A stretch of DNA of 64,000 nucleotides, from positions 66,975,244-67,039,243 of the forward strand of contig OX422215.1 of the NCBI GenBank assembly GCA_949130495.1. The letters are read 5' to 3'. Positions within the stretch are counted from its first letter, which is position 1. The number at the start of each line of letters is the position of its first letter. Under the pieces are notes generated by a model. That model worked only from the letters and a program-made list of their open reading frames with translations. It was not told where the DNA came from and did not search any database. Shown here piece after piece: positions 24,277 through 39,002 of the stretch. Source of the DNA: Sambucus nigra (lineage: Eukaryota > Streptophyta > Magnoliopsida > Dipsacales > Adoxaceae). The translations under genes were made by a program, and so were the position numbers.

Positions 24277-27015
24277 TGTGACACCCCGTCTAATTAATCC
24301 CGGGTGATCAGTCCTAAATCAAGTTAGAACAGGTTTCTCATTTGGTCCATTCTTAGCATCACTGTCGTCTTATTATTTACTAACCACCTAAGTGAGAAAA
24401 ATAGACTGGTGCCAATTTATCTTTAATTATTTAACAAACACCCATGCGCAAATAAAACTATATAACAATCACAGATAACTGAATTAATCATTCACAAGTA
24501 AAAATAATTGACCGAATAAACCAACGGTCCAAATAATAAATCCCATAAAGATAAGAATAAACTCTCAACAAGTCTAATACAAATAAATGGAAAGTGAGCA
24601 ACATGCTCGAATACTAATTATGAACTTCTACATTTAAGAATGAAGAGTGAGGCGTCTATGAAAACCCCGCAACATCCACATATGCTGCAGCAACGGATCC
24701 CTGGAATATGGTCAAGGCTGGCGTCCCTGTGGTTGGACACCTAAAAGGTTTTTAAAAGTTTTTATAGCAAGGGTTAGTACCCAAAACATTTTAAAAACAT
24801 TTAACAAATGATTAACTTGCAGTAATAAATAAATATTCATGCTCTTCATATTTTTTTTTTAACGCACTCTCTTGAGGACTTCCTTACCCTTCCTCTATTA
24901 TACCCTACGAATGCTTTAATTAAATTACCTAGTTACTCATCTCATGACTAGATAATTAAAAAAGTTCCTTTATACCCACCCTACTCTAACTGAGTATGTA
25001 GTGATTTTGATATATAAGTTATTGGTAACATCAACTTAACTAAATCATTTCCCTTTTTATATTCATATAACTTCTACATTTGTTATACCTGTGAAATCAC
25101 TCACTTTTCATTATTATTCCGTATATAATTAATTATAAAATTATATACTTATAATCATATTCCAGCATTCACAATCATACTGTAATATATATAATAACTT
25201 GCAACCTCCCGAGTAAAAATACCCCTGGAATGTAAATTCTATAAAGTGCTATCCCACTAGGTATAATCACATAGCCTAGTTATCCCAAGTCATAATTTTC
25301 ACACCAACTTGATAAAAATAAATAATTGGAGGCGGTCATATTCCTTCCCTGAAAGTGAGTTGTCCCTCACCCATATAACGGACGCTATGACCTTGGGAAT
25401 ATACTCACCCTACTCCTCAAGCTAGGGGATTCATCCACTACGCGCAACCTCCCCCTATAGCACTATAGTACAAAATATCTAATCACCGATATTACTAGTA
25501 CACATCACATATATACACAATCGCCTCCGTATATATATATACATATAAAAGTCCCGGCTATATCTTTTGCTAAATCCGTAATATGAGCCTATAAAATTAT
25601 TAAGAGTTTATGGTTCAACTCTAAATATTAATTAAATTTCACTTTAATTAATTCAGTTATTTTGGTGTCGCCCCCACCATAAATTTGGACTTTACACTCG
25701 TAACCCAAAATTTACCCGAGTCAAAATTTCCGACTCTAATTTATTTGCCTCAAACCCTAATTAATTAATCTATAATTAATTAGATTCAACTTATGTATTT
25801 AATTTCTCCATAATTAATTACATAGGGGTTTTTATATAAATTTTTCCTCTTATATAACAAACTGGCGAAACTGCCAGATTCTGGCGACCGTCGATCGATC
25901 GACCCCAGACCGTCGATCGATCGATCGTACAGGTCTGCGTCTTCCTCGCGGAGGCAGGGCAGCCATGGACGGAGTTCCTCAAACCCTAACTTATTCTAAC
26001 ATGAGTTTTAAGCCTTCTTATAACCAGAGTATATTAAAAACCTTATTAGGATTACACAGAAAGCCTACAACAATCATTAATTCGTCCATAAACAACTGAT
26101 TCATAGATTTGGGGAAAAATCCATTTCTTTTCTTAAACACATATTACTCCAAATTTCTTCATCTAATTCGTTCTGGTTTAATTGAATATCATCCTAACAA
26201 GTATACATCAGTAATCCAATATCAGATATTTCATAACTCCTCATAAATTTCGGCCAAAATAGATTCATGTTTTCTTTTGAATTATCAATACCCCATGTTT
26301 ATACCATGAACCCCAAAACGGATTTTTTTTAATTCATAACAGCACACAAATATGAATTTGAAAAACAGATTTAATGCTAATTGCAAGTTATTCACTTGCC
26401 TTAGGTTTCGTAGTGTCTGAATTTGTGATGGATTCCAAGGTTGAAGATGACCTTGTTGGTATTTTGAGATCCCCAAAATGGCTTGGCTGCTGCTAGGGTT
26501 TCCTAACCCTTTAGTTCCTCTTTCTAATTAACCTCAGCCATCCTAAATTTTCTTTTTATTAAGATAATTAATCCATTCCCGTTTTTTGACTAATGGGCCA
26601 AGCCCAAGTGACCAAAATGCCCCCGAGTGGGCCCGACTATGTCTAAAAACGTCCCGTGACCCGTTTACTACCCCTAGGTACACTTTTCCGACTATCTCGG
26701 CCCATCCGGACTCAACTGTACACTCAGAATTTGCATACGAATTAATTTATAAAAATACTTATCCCCCACCACTATAGTCTATAACGACTTCCGGATGTGA
26801 TAAGTACATATCTCGTCATTAATACTCGAAACGACGAAATTACATTATTACTATACACTCAGTAAATAATTTTCCTTAAATATTAACCATTCAATCCCAG
26901 ATTAATATTTATATAATATTCTATCATAATTAATTCATTAAATTACAACGCACTAGTAATTTAGAATTTCTGAATTAATTAAATTTTAAATGTACCAAAA
27001 ATACGGGGTGTTACA
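24277..27015 (-). repeat. Element 2 5' LTR
   Basis: 2739-bp copy at the upstream end of the element. It differs in length from the other LTR through four indels (two mononucleotide runs, one TA unit, one C). Its right end abuts the ACAGG duplication. Confidence 0.96.
25825..25928 (-). promoter_or_regulatory. Element 2 LTR promoter: TATA box with TCGA palindromes upstream
   Basis: Minus strand: two CGATCGATCGACGGTC-type palindromic blocks (25889-25928), then an inverted CGCCAGAATCTGGC segment, then TATA-like TTTATATAAAAACC (about 25825-25840). The spacing and the upstream palindromes resemble those in the Y element LTR. Confidence 0.55.
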
Positions 27016-27020
27016 ACAGG

Positions 27021-27324
27021 AAGCCCTGTTCCCACAAACAACACTTAAATCCCAATTTGAACCAGCTTCTCAATCCAAAATACAATCCGGATTTAACAAA
27101 GGTAAAAAATGACATATTTTTTCATTCAAAACATAATAGTAATAACACGAAAAATAAACATTTTATCATAAAAAAGTGACAATTATTTAATTCATGAAGC
27201 TACACATAACATAGCATTATTCAATACAGTGTAATTATTGATAAAAACTCTTTTCATGAAATAAAAAGATATACATATTCTTCGGTCTTTATTCATCGAA
27301 ACTTATTCAAAAACATTAGAAGAG
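27021..27324 (+). other. spacer beginning with an exon-like piece split by element 2
   Basis: Joining the flanks of element 2 gives a T-rich tract ending AAACAG, then about 87 bases (GAAGCCCTG to TTAACAAAG) and then GTAAAAAATG, i.e. acceptor, exon and donor. One frame is open (EALFPQTTLKSQ...). I do not recognise the peptide. The remainder to 27324 is AT-rich without features. Confidence 0.35.
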
Positions 27325-27485
27325 TTAAAAATCATAATAAGGAGAGTCGTCCATGTACAGGAATCCATCATCACTCGAATTATCTTCATTCTCGTCTTCA
27401 TTTTCTGCAGCTTCATCGAATTCAGATAAATTATCAACATCGTAAAAATCAATGTCAATATCGGAGCGTAGGGACCTCAGATGTT
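27325..27485 (-). CDS. acidic C-terminal-like ORF remnant, unknown
   Basis: Minus-strand frame of about 53 codons ending at TAA 27325-27327 and very rich in Asp and Glu (DIDFYDVDNLSEFDEAAENE, ending DDSPYYDF). It looks like the acidic tail of a protein, but no start, domain or preceding exon can be identified and the frame is closed upstream at 27486. It overlaps the first bases of the NLR remnant on the other strand. Confidence 0.25.
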
Positions 27486-29305
27486 AATTGACTATTTTCT
27501 CGATAAATGATATGGTGTTATCTTAGACGATGCTTGGAGCATACCTCTTTGGATTAGAATAAGAAGTGCATTTCCGGATAATAATTATGGGAGTAGAATT
27601 ATATTCACGATAAGAAATCAGAATGTAGCGACCTCAGTGGGACCCGAAAGTCGTGTACATCATCTTGAGTCTCTCTCGAAGAATGATGCATGGGCCCTAT
27701 TCTGTAAGGCCGTTTGGAGTCACCCGAATAGCTGGAAGCATTAGCCCGAGTTATTGTGAAGAAATGTAAAGGGTTGCCTCTCATAATTGTGGAAATTGGT
27801 GTGCTCCTGTGTTCAAGGGAAAAATGGTTATTAACTGTAAGAAGGTTCATGATAGCCTCAATTGGCATGATGGCCTCAATTGGCAACTAAGCTATAATTC
27901 CATGATTCAACATGTGAATGTAATCTAGTTGAGTTTTATTGACCTATCGTTATACCTAAAGCACAGTTTCATGTACTATTGTGTTTTTCATGATGGTTTT
28001 CCTATCAAACGAAAAAAAAGTGAATTGACTTTGGGTTATAGAGGGGTTTATTATAGAAAGAAAAAGAATGAAAATGGAGGAGGTGGAAGAGGACTAAATC
28101 ATGGAACTTATCTTCCGAAGCATGATCCATGTCACTGACATTAATGATAGCAGGAGGGTAAAGACATTTAGAGTTCATGACGTAATGCGAGAAGAACTGA
28201 TTGTGACAACATAAGACTAAGAGAATTTCTGCACAACATATGATGGTAGACAGTTAAGACTAGAATGGAAATACTAGCGCCTAGTCTACAACAGAGGCGA
28301 AAGCTTCCAACTATGCCTAACTATGTTACGCCATCTTCGCTCTTTCTTCGTCTTTGAAACAGATTCAGACTAAGAGAATTTTTGCATAACATATGATGGT
28401 AGAAAATTAAAGCTATAGTGAAAATACCAAGCGTGTAATCTAAAACAGAGGTGAAATCAGCCGATTATGCCGGACCATGTCACACCATCTTTGTCTTTTC
28501 TTCGTCTTTGAAACAAAATTATGCTCGTCCTTCTCTTAGTGTGACGACATCAGGCTAAGAGAATTTATGCACAACATATGATGGTAAAGTGTTAAGGCTA
28601 GAATTAAAATACCATGTGGCTATTCTAAAACAGAGGTGAAATCATCTGATTATGCCGGACTATGTCGCTTTATCTTCGTTGTTTTTTCGTATTTGAAATA
28701 AATTCATGCTCGTCCTTCTCTGAGTGTGACGACATCAGATCAAGAGAATTTTTTCACAACATATGATGGTAAAGAGTTAAGGCTATAATAAAAATACCAA
28801 GCGCCAGGTCTAAAACAGAGGTGAAATCATTTGATTATGCCCAACTATGTCATGCTATCTTCACTCTTTCTTCGTATTGGAAACAAATTCATGCTCGTCG
28901 TTCTCTGATTGACATATCATCAAATTTTAAGTTACTAAGGGTCCTTAATCTATTAGGTGTGTCTATTGAAATAACACTTGACATGTAGGTTGGGTTGTTT
29001 AATTTGTTATACTTAAACTTATGGGAAAACAAGGTTATAAATATTCCTAAGTTAGTTGAGAGTCTAAGAAACCTACAAATGCTGGATATCAGGAACACCA
29101 GTGTGGAGGAGCTACCAAGTAGGATATCAAACATGCCAAATTTAATACGCCTATTTTTGTGCCGTAATAAAAAGAAGGACACCAAAATATCAAGTTTCCA
29201 ATGTGGCAAGCAGGTTCAAGAAAGAATAGGGAAAATATGAAGATTACAAACTCTATCATGCATTGAAGCAGAAGAACTAATCCAAAAGGTTGGAAATTTC
29301 TAAGT
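27466..29305 (+). pseudogene. CC-NB-LRR (NLR, RPM1-like) resistance gene pseudogene
   Basis: The canonical NB-ARC order is readable across shifting frames: kinase-2 YGVILDDAWSIPLW (about 27510), RNBS-B YGSRIIFTIRNQNVA, RNBS-C HHLESLSKNDAWALFCK, GLPL box KCKGLPLIIV (about 27764), RNBS-D SLYLKHSFMYYCVFHDGF (about 27953), an MHD-type box RVHDVMREEL (about 28172), then leucine-rich repeats (LLRVLNLLGV, LNLWENKVINIPKLVESL, LQMLDIRNTSVEELPSR, ending about QTLSCIEAEELIQKVGNF). These proteins are intracellular immune receptors. The P-loop and coiled coil are missing, so it is 5'-truncated. Stops (after FLDK, after WKH and within DM-VGLF) and frameshifts make it non-functional. Between the MHD box and the LRRs lies a four-copy tandem repeat that intact relatives lack. 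Confidence 0.92.
28206..28905 (+). repeat. four-copy tandem repeat of the post-MHD segment of the NLR pseudogene
   Basis: The motif GAGAATTT...CACAACATATGATGG recurs at 28221, 28374, 28559 and 28744; spacings are 153, 185 and 185 bp. The first unit lacks about 32 bp. Each copy encodes a version of the same roughly 60-residue linker (ENFCTTYDG, NRGE, RHLRSFFVFET). Copies differ from one another by many substitutions. Confidence 0.88.
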
Positions 29306-30660
29306 AAATATATGCTTGTTAATTAGACAGTGATTATTAAAGCTCCATCAAGATTAAATTCTAAATTATACTAATGATGCTTAAATGCATATAATAGACT
29401 CTATACAGACCAGTGTTTCTACTGACAACATTCATTCCAAAATAATAAGTCACAAAAAATCATTTTAACCAAGACATCATAAAACTCAATTCCTCCCACC
29501 ATTTCATTGTAAAACATGTATATATGGGGTGATGACCATACATCCATTTTAATTGAATAAATAAGTACAAGAAACACATACATAAACATGTTGTCCAAAT
29601 TACAATAGTTAAGTTCTTTTTGTAAAAGGGACATTGTTATCCGTTTACTATTTTCTCATGTAATTTTGACAAGAAAAATATTATATCCTAGTAATAGTTA
29701 ATCACAACAAATATTCTTCATATATGTTTTACCACTCAGATGTGAAGTACGAAAAAATGAAAGGATGCATTTTTATTTACCTGAGGAAGAGAAAATTGAA
29801 AGCATGGAATGAGAGTTTCACTTCAATTATTTAGTCTTCGATTTCTCCAAGTCTCTTAAGACCTACATGAGTAAAGCAAAAAAAAAAAAATTACCCTAAT
29901 CGTAACATTACGAAATTATAGAGAGATATTTGTATTTACCTACAAACTTTAGAGGTTTTTGTCATTATCCCTTGATGTAATATAATATAATTTTGTTCAA
30001 AATGTCTGAATATTTTACTTATAATGTACATTACTCATAATTTACAATTATGGATTACAATCTCATCAATCCAAATAAGGGAAAATTTTATTCGGATTAA
30101 GAAAAGAGGTAATATTACATCTTAATAATCTAGAGCTTTAAATAATTAAGTTTAATATCAATAACAATAAGCAAAGCATGAAGAGAAATGAATTTAAAAT
30201 ATGACCTAGTTCCCTTGTTAGATACAAATAAAGATGAATATACCTTTCGTCAAAGCTCAAAAGTACGAATTTTTTAAAAATTAACACTGGAATGCATAGC
30301 AAAGAGAGCTAAGTTTTAAGTTTCATCTTTTTACCTTTTATTGTACAACAACATTACCTGAAACAGAATCAATAAAGAACATTATCATTTGATTGTCGTA
30401 ATTTTAAGAAATCCATTTCTAAATTATTTGAAGAAATTGATAGATCTGACCTTAAACTAAGACTTCTCTCCATTTGATTGAGTTGGTGGTGGCCTAGGAA
30501 CATAATCAATAAATAATATGATGAAGGTTTCATTGATTCTGACAGAATGAGAGCGGAGGTGTGGTGATTTTGACGGAAGGCTAGGGTTTGGAAATAAGAT
30601 GAAAGTGGAGGTTTGGAGATAAAAAATAACAAGAAAGTAGTAAGCCATCTACGCGGGAAA
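29306..30660. other. AT-rich spacer, possible 5'-leader fragment near its right end
   Basis: No domain seen. On the minus strand about 30650-30540 reads like a plant 5' UTR or first exon (CCAAACCCTAGCC and a CT-rich tract, with ORF MAYYFLVIFY...). It may be host DNA carried by the adjacent CACTA end, which is inference. Confidence 0.4.
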
Positions 30661-30895
30661 CAAATTTGATAATCGACGTTCTTATTAAAAAGTATGAGAA
30701 ATAACACACTTTTTTTAAATAAATGTTGTAATATTTTGACGCATTACACAAACGTCTACAAAATTTTCGACATTTACTTAAAATCGAAGAGAGGTTTCCA
30801 ACATTTTTCAATAAACATCGACAAATCCAATATATACTGATGTTTTTTAAAGCTTTACAAAAAAAACGTCACCATATCCAAGTTTTCTTGTAGTG
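30661..30895 (-). mobile_element. CACTA (EnSpm-like) terminus, partner end not found
   Basis: The + strand ends TTTTCTTGTAGTG at 30895, i.e. the minus strand starts CACTACAAGAAAACTTGG, a standard plant CACTA terminus. Inward are several AACGTC/CGACATTT-like subterminal motifs. I found no matching CACTACAAGAAA in the window, so the other end is lost or too diverged. It truncates the X-element duplication that starts at 30896. Confidence 0.6.
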
Positions 30896-33579
<2,684 letters not shown>

Positions 33580-33834
33580 AACGTATGTACCACAATGGGT
33601 GACGCAGTATCGATAAAAAATAAATTACAAGTTGTAGGGTAATCGAGAATGCCTGAATGATATACCCATGCTGAAAGTGCCGAGATGAGCTTGAGATAAA
33701 TATATTACATACGAGATGCTAGTGATACTATACTGGGATTTTTGGGCTATAGTATAGAGTACAATGAGACTTTGTGTCCGCTGTTCCAAGGTATGATTTA
33801 TTTATGCTAGTTATCACCTGTAGGAGGATCTAGC

Positions 33835-33865
<31 letters not shown>

Positions 33866-36237
33866 ATCTTGTGTTGCATAATAGACTTCTTAGAAAGTGG
33901 TTGTATTGTTATATTTAATCCCAGGGAGTAGGGACATTTACTAATGGGATTCATGGTGTATACGGCTTATTATCGAGCGGAGAGATATAGCTCGTGATTG
34001 ATTCATGGTAAGAAACTAATGATAGTAAGAGGCGATGTATTTATGATGTCTTTTGTAACATGAGCGTGGATGAGTATAATTTTATGTCAGGAGATGGGAA
34101 TTTGGGGGTACGTCCTATGGACTGAGGACCTAACGGATCTCAACGACCAGCAATGTTAGGTAGTAGTGTATCAGGGGGTTCCTTGTTTGGATTTACCTTG
34201 AAAGACATCCCATGCATGAAAATTAGCGCAACGTTGGAAGTGGGAAGATGTTTGGTCATTATGATATGGGTTTGGTTCCTTGATTATTAAACATATGTGT
34301 AGTTATAACTACGAGTTGTTAATTATTTAAGACTAGTAGAGTCGGGTAACAATCATGCAGATGAGCATGGGTATAAGGTGTATGGTTGCCCTGGGTAATT
34401 AGATTAATTTTAATATAATTCGTAATTAGAAAAGGTAGAGATATGTGTTTCAATCTTAGGGGCATCTGAATAGGGAAATATTCACGACTTGGAGTACTAC
34501 ACACATCCTAATTTCGAGGACGGAATTCCTTTATAAGTGGGGAAGTATATTTCTGAGGATATAGAATTTAATTAATTTGGTGATATATGATTTAATTTAT
34601 CAGGAGGATTTAATTAAATTAGTGAATTCAAATTTAATTAATTGGGGTTATTTTAAAATTTACATGTGTCGTAATTTGAGGTCAAGGTTGGAGATTTTAG
34701 TTAAGTAGCTTTGATGACGAGTCTGAGTGCACGCTTGATTCTGAATAGGTCGATATAGTCAAAAAAGAGTACTCGGGGGTAATAATTGTGTCTCGGGGCA
34801 TTTGTAGGCATAACCGACCTCGCAGAGGGGTGTTCGGGTCATTTGGGCTTAGCCCATAGGCTTAATTTCTGGATTAGTAATACAAAACCTACATTAGGGA
34901 GTTTTTGGTAGACACGACTAAATAATAAATCCCTAGCTTTGGTGAGGAGAAAAGAGGGAGAAATTAGGGGAGCATTGGGGAGCCAAATCAAGAAGAAGTT
35001 AGAGTATTCTTCCTCAAATCCTCGTGTACATCAAACATAATCAGACCCTACGAATTAATTCAGACAACTAATTAAACCTGCTTTCAATTCAATTGCTTTA
35101 TTTCGATTCATATCATAGTGGGTATGATGGAGAAATTCATTTTTTGGGAGTGGGCCATTATATAAAATGGGTTTTAGGATTTGAGTATATTGTGTAGATT
35201 AAAAGTGAAATTTATGATGCTATTTGATTCTATGTAGTAGGAATCTAAAGTTTACGGAGTTTACGATCAAATTGGTATAGTATTTAAGGAAACCCGGATA
35301 TAACCCAAATTGAAAAAATATTGGTCAATGTGTAAATATGCTGTTTATTAAGGATTTCTAGGATGATTAGAACCTATTTTTATAAAGATTAAATGTTGGT
35401 TATGATTTGGGTGAAGATTTCAGGGTGAGTTAAGACCTTGAAGTTGTTAATTGCGTAAACAACGAGAGGCATATGAAGGGGAGAAAAACGCAGGGGTCGT
35501 TCAAGACACCCAAGATCTCGCGTGAACGACATAGGCACGAATGTGTGTGACCCAAGCCTCCACTACGCTTATTATTTTTACCCAAGCTCAAGAGTGAGTT
35601 CGACTTGAGGTAGAGCGGTTAAAGTGAGCATACCTGGAACATGATAGCATTTTAAAGAAAGCATTCGGTGAGTTATTACTAGGGAATGGATGGTTATTAT
35701 ACGCGAGATGTGTGTGAATATTATAGTATAGTAATACTTATATAATATGAGTAGATAAACATATACGGGATTAATACATAAGTGTGAATGTATTTATGAT
35801 ATAATTAGTATGAAAGTTATATGATTTAAAGAGGGGTTTCCTATATAACATGTATGAACGTTATATGATTTAATATAGTTGAACCGATTAATAAGATAAT
35901 GAGTATATACCTTAATAATCAAGGTAAGAATACTCGGGTTAGAGTATTGTGGTAGAAGGAGGTGTGATACGGCTAGTTAAGTGGGGTAACATAACTAGGA
36001 AGGTTAGAAGGCAAGCGTTAGGTGTGCATATGTAACACCCCGTGTTTTAATTATTGATCTTTAATTAATTTGGAGTAAAATAAAATTCTGGAGTTTATGG
36101 CCTTTAAGGATTTAACTTGGTTTCGTTAGTAAATTTTCAATCGGGAATTAATTCAGGACTTTTATAAATAGGTAATAAGGTTTTTATTTAAACATTTACC
36201 TGGCAGGTGCGTATTTGTTCAGCCAAAGAATTTTTAT
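33580..36237 (+). repeat. tandem duplication unit 2
   Basis: Second copy of the 2.7-kb unit. It holds the same X tail, polypurine tract (about 34534-34545) and X LTR start (34548), and runs into the first ~205 bp of the complete Y element at 36031. Differences from unit 1 are frequent (several percent), so the duplication is old. Confidence 0.8.
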
Positions 36238-38422
36238 CAGGTAATTAAGTCGAATTTTAAAAGATTTGATTTTTGGAATTTTGGGCCTCATTCGAACGAC
36301 CTGCCCTGTCATTCGAATGACGCCGCATTGTCGTTCAAACGACAGGTGTGCTCGTTAGAACGACAAACGCGGCAATTAAATGGGAGACTCCTAATGTGGT
36401 TTTAACTCTTAAACCCTTTATATACTAAACAGAAATGGGACTAGGACTTTGAAAATCACTTTCCTCTCAAACTTTCTCCAAAAATCTTTTCCAAAGCATA
36501 TTTCTCATCTTCAACCCCGAGCCCCTACTTTTCACAAGTTTTGAAGGGTCTATTGGTGTTTTCTCTACAGGAGTTCAACCTTCTAATCAGATTTTCATCC
36601 AGCTAATCTCAAGCATGAATACTCTATTCCTTTCCTATAGTATTATGAGTTTTCAATGTTGCCTAAACCTTAATTCAATGTTTTCTTAAAATCAATTAGC
36701 AATCTAATTAGAGAAAGAGAACACTAAAGTTTGGGACTGTTTTTATGAAATCTTTTAATATAAATAATATTCATAAACTTTGGGTACGTGGGATTTATGT
36801 GAGAATTTTGGTTTTTATTGGTGTAGGTTGCATGTAGAAAAAACCTAGTTTTGAATCAATTGATTTGGGGGCGTTTAACTCACGTTAATTGTGTTGAGAT
36901 AATGAAATTTGTAATATGATTATTTAATGATGAGAATGCAGTGTTTTTATTAAAATAATTAATTGGGATCAATTTTTGGTGAAGTTAAGATTTAATTGAA
37001 TTAGACTATCTTGCGTAGTTTTGTACAATGATAATTATGCTTGTTTGTGTGACTTCTTGGGATTATAATATTGCCATTGTGACAACGGGTTGTTGGCTAT
37101 TCTTGCTCTCCCTATATTTTAGGATGATTCTAGGTATGGGACTAGTGGGTAGGCCTTTTGATGATTTACTCCTTCTAGGTATGGGACTAGTGAGGGTAGA
37201 TTATCACGTGTTTGTCATTTTGGGGATGGGATGATTTTCGATACTTTATCGTCATTACTCTAGTCTAGGCATGATACTAGGACGAGGTTTGTATTAGAAG
37301 TTCATCCAATATATAGGGTAGGACGTGTTGATAACTTGGGGACCCCTAGGTATGGGACTAAGGGGTATTTTGAGGTTCTCACGTCGATTAAAAGGGTTGG
37401 GTAATTTATAAATTGTGAAATTGAGAATTAATGCCTAAGATAAAAATGGGTATTAAAATTTATGGAAACAAAATGTGTCAGTGACCGACAGTTGAAACGG
37501 ATTAGCTTGGGCGATTTATGTTGTGTCCTGAGTTGGAACCTTGTCATATTATGGGGGATCGACAGTTTAAACGGATTCGGCTGGATATTGACAATGGGAA
37601 GTGTGACATTTTTGGTGAATTATCACCCGTGGCGGGAGGACCGCTATAATGAATTTTGGTGAATTATCACCCGGGGCGGGAGGACCGCCATACCTAATAA
37701 TTATTGAAGTCAGAACATAAATAAATTGAGAAAATAATGGAATGGGCTAATTAAATAAAACTAGCATCGGGGGACTTGGGAACTTAAAATCATATTGGCG
37801 TGTCTTTTTAAATGGGGATATCTACGGGTAGTTAGTCATTTATAATTATCGCGTTTAATTATCCTATTTAATTTAAAATTTTCTATTGTGATATTTATTG
37901 CGTACAATGCTACTGTCTGGATTCAAGGATCCTATTTGTGGGGAGTAGTGTGTATTCATGCTCGGGGCTCTGACCTCGTGCATTGACTAACTTTTCAGGA
38001 AATAGTATTTGGTGAAGCTGCATTAATTTATTTGGAAAATTGCTTGGAGGTCCAGTTGGAGTTTCTCTACCTTATGCGTATCGATTTAGTTTAGTTTTCT
38101 ATTCCTTCGCACTTGTATTGAGACTCAGTTTATGGTTTTGGTGGTCCATTCGGTTCCATAGTTGTACGATTTTATTCAGATATTCTTAGTGGAATTTATT
38201 CAATTTTATATTAATGGAGATTGGAATTATTCGAAATTTATCTTGTGATGGAGCTTTTGTCGTTCCGTCGTTAATATTATTTGGGATGAAATTTAATCAT
38301 AAATGTTGTGGATCAATTATTTTACTATCTCATATATGTCTCATGCTAAGAATGGTATTTATTTTCTCGCACCCAACTTAGTTTTGGTGGTGGCCGACAT
38401 CAGAATTAGGCAGGGTGTGACA
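36031..38422 (+). repeat. Y 5' LTR
   Basis: 2392 bp, TGTAACACCC...GGTGTGACA. It contains an upstream palindrome cluster and TATA, repeated CTAGGTATGGGACTAG-like motifs (about 37131, 37177 and 37348) and a 44-bp tandem duplication containing GGTGAATTATCACCC (37611 and 37655). ORFs at 37028-37234 and 37462-37662 lie in these repeats and are not genes. Confidence 0.88.
36289..36430 (+). promoter_or_regulatory. Y LTR promoter: TTCGAACGAC repeats upstream of TATA
   Basis: Four related palindromic blocks (ATTCGAACGAC, ATTCGAATGAC, CGTTCAAACGAC, CGTTAGAACGAC) spaced about 20 bp apart at 36289-36365, followed by TATA-like CTTTATATACTAAAC at 36416-36430. The 3' LTR has the same layout (39270-39345, TATA near 39386). 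Confidence 0.55.
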
Positions 38423-39002
38423 GATGGTATCAGAACATGGTCTTAGGTCTCGGTTATGAGTCTATTTAACTTTCGCGTTGCCGATATTTGATTCCCTTTG
38501 TTGATTCATACTCCTTAAGGTAGAGGGTCTAGCATATGTGTTAGATGCATTTCTTAGAGATGTGAAGTTTTGTGCTAAGGACGTTGTAGGCATTGAGTTT
38601 AGAATTAGTAAGCCTTATGTGAGGATCCTTAGAATTGCTTATGGAGACGATAACTATTTTAGAGATTTCAGTACGAATATTAGGTATTGTATGTTTCGAT
38701 TTTTGGTGTTGAGATTTAATTGAGGACGTTAGAATTTTGATGACCTTCGGATATAGGATCGAGTGAGGATCTGTGAGAGTGTGTGGTATGGCGTTATTTT
38801 CATAGTATTGTGTAAATAGGCAATATATATATTATTTTGTTGTTCATGGGGTAGGTGCACATAGGATTGGATGTATGGACACCCAATTATGGCATTCTAC
38901 GGGTAAGCATATGTGAGCCTTATATTCTTTTTCGAGATTTACGCATTGATGTGTACGCTTCGTCTAATTTCGAGGACGAAATTATTTGCTAGTGGGGAAG
39001 TA
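38423..39002 (+). other. Y internal region, no coding capacity
   Basis: 580 bp between PBS and PPT. The longest ORF (38538-38723) has no domain. It ends in the purine run AGTGGGGAAG directly before the 3' LTR. Confidence 0.8.
38425..38436 (+). other. Y primer-binding site (initiator tRNA-Met-like)
   Basis: TGGTATCAGAAC two bases after the 5' LTR; one mismatch to the usual TGGTATCAGAGC. Confidence 0.8.

Larger units (their letters stand above)
16716..27015 (-). mobile_element. Element 2: full-length but disabled Ty3/gypsy chromovirus
   Basis: 10,300-bp element with LTRs of 2744 bp (16716-19459) and 2739 bp (24277-27015), both TGTGACACCC...GGGTGTTACA on the + strand. Perfect target duplication ACAGG at 16711-16715 and 27016-27020. 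Minus-strand order PBS, gag, PR-RT-RH, INT, PPT. Comparing the LTRs by eye I count about 30 substitutions and 4 small indels (roughly 1.1 percent), so it is clearly older than element 1. The polyprotein carries two in-frame stops and one frameshift. Termini, PBS and chromodomain-like tail indicate the same broad Tekay/Del-like group as element 1 but a different family. Confidence 0.96.
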
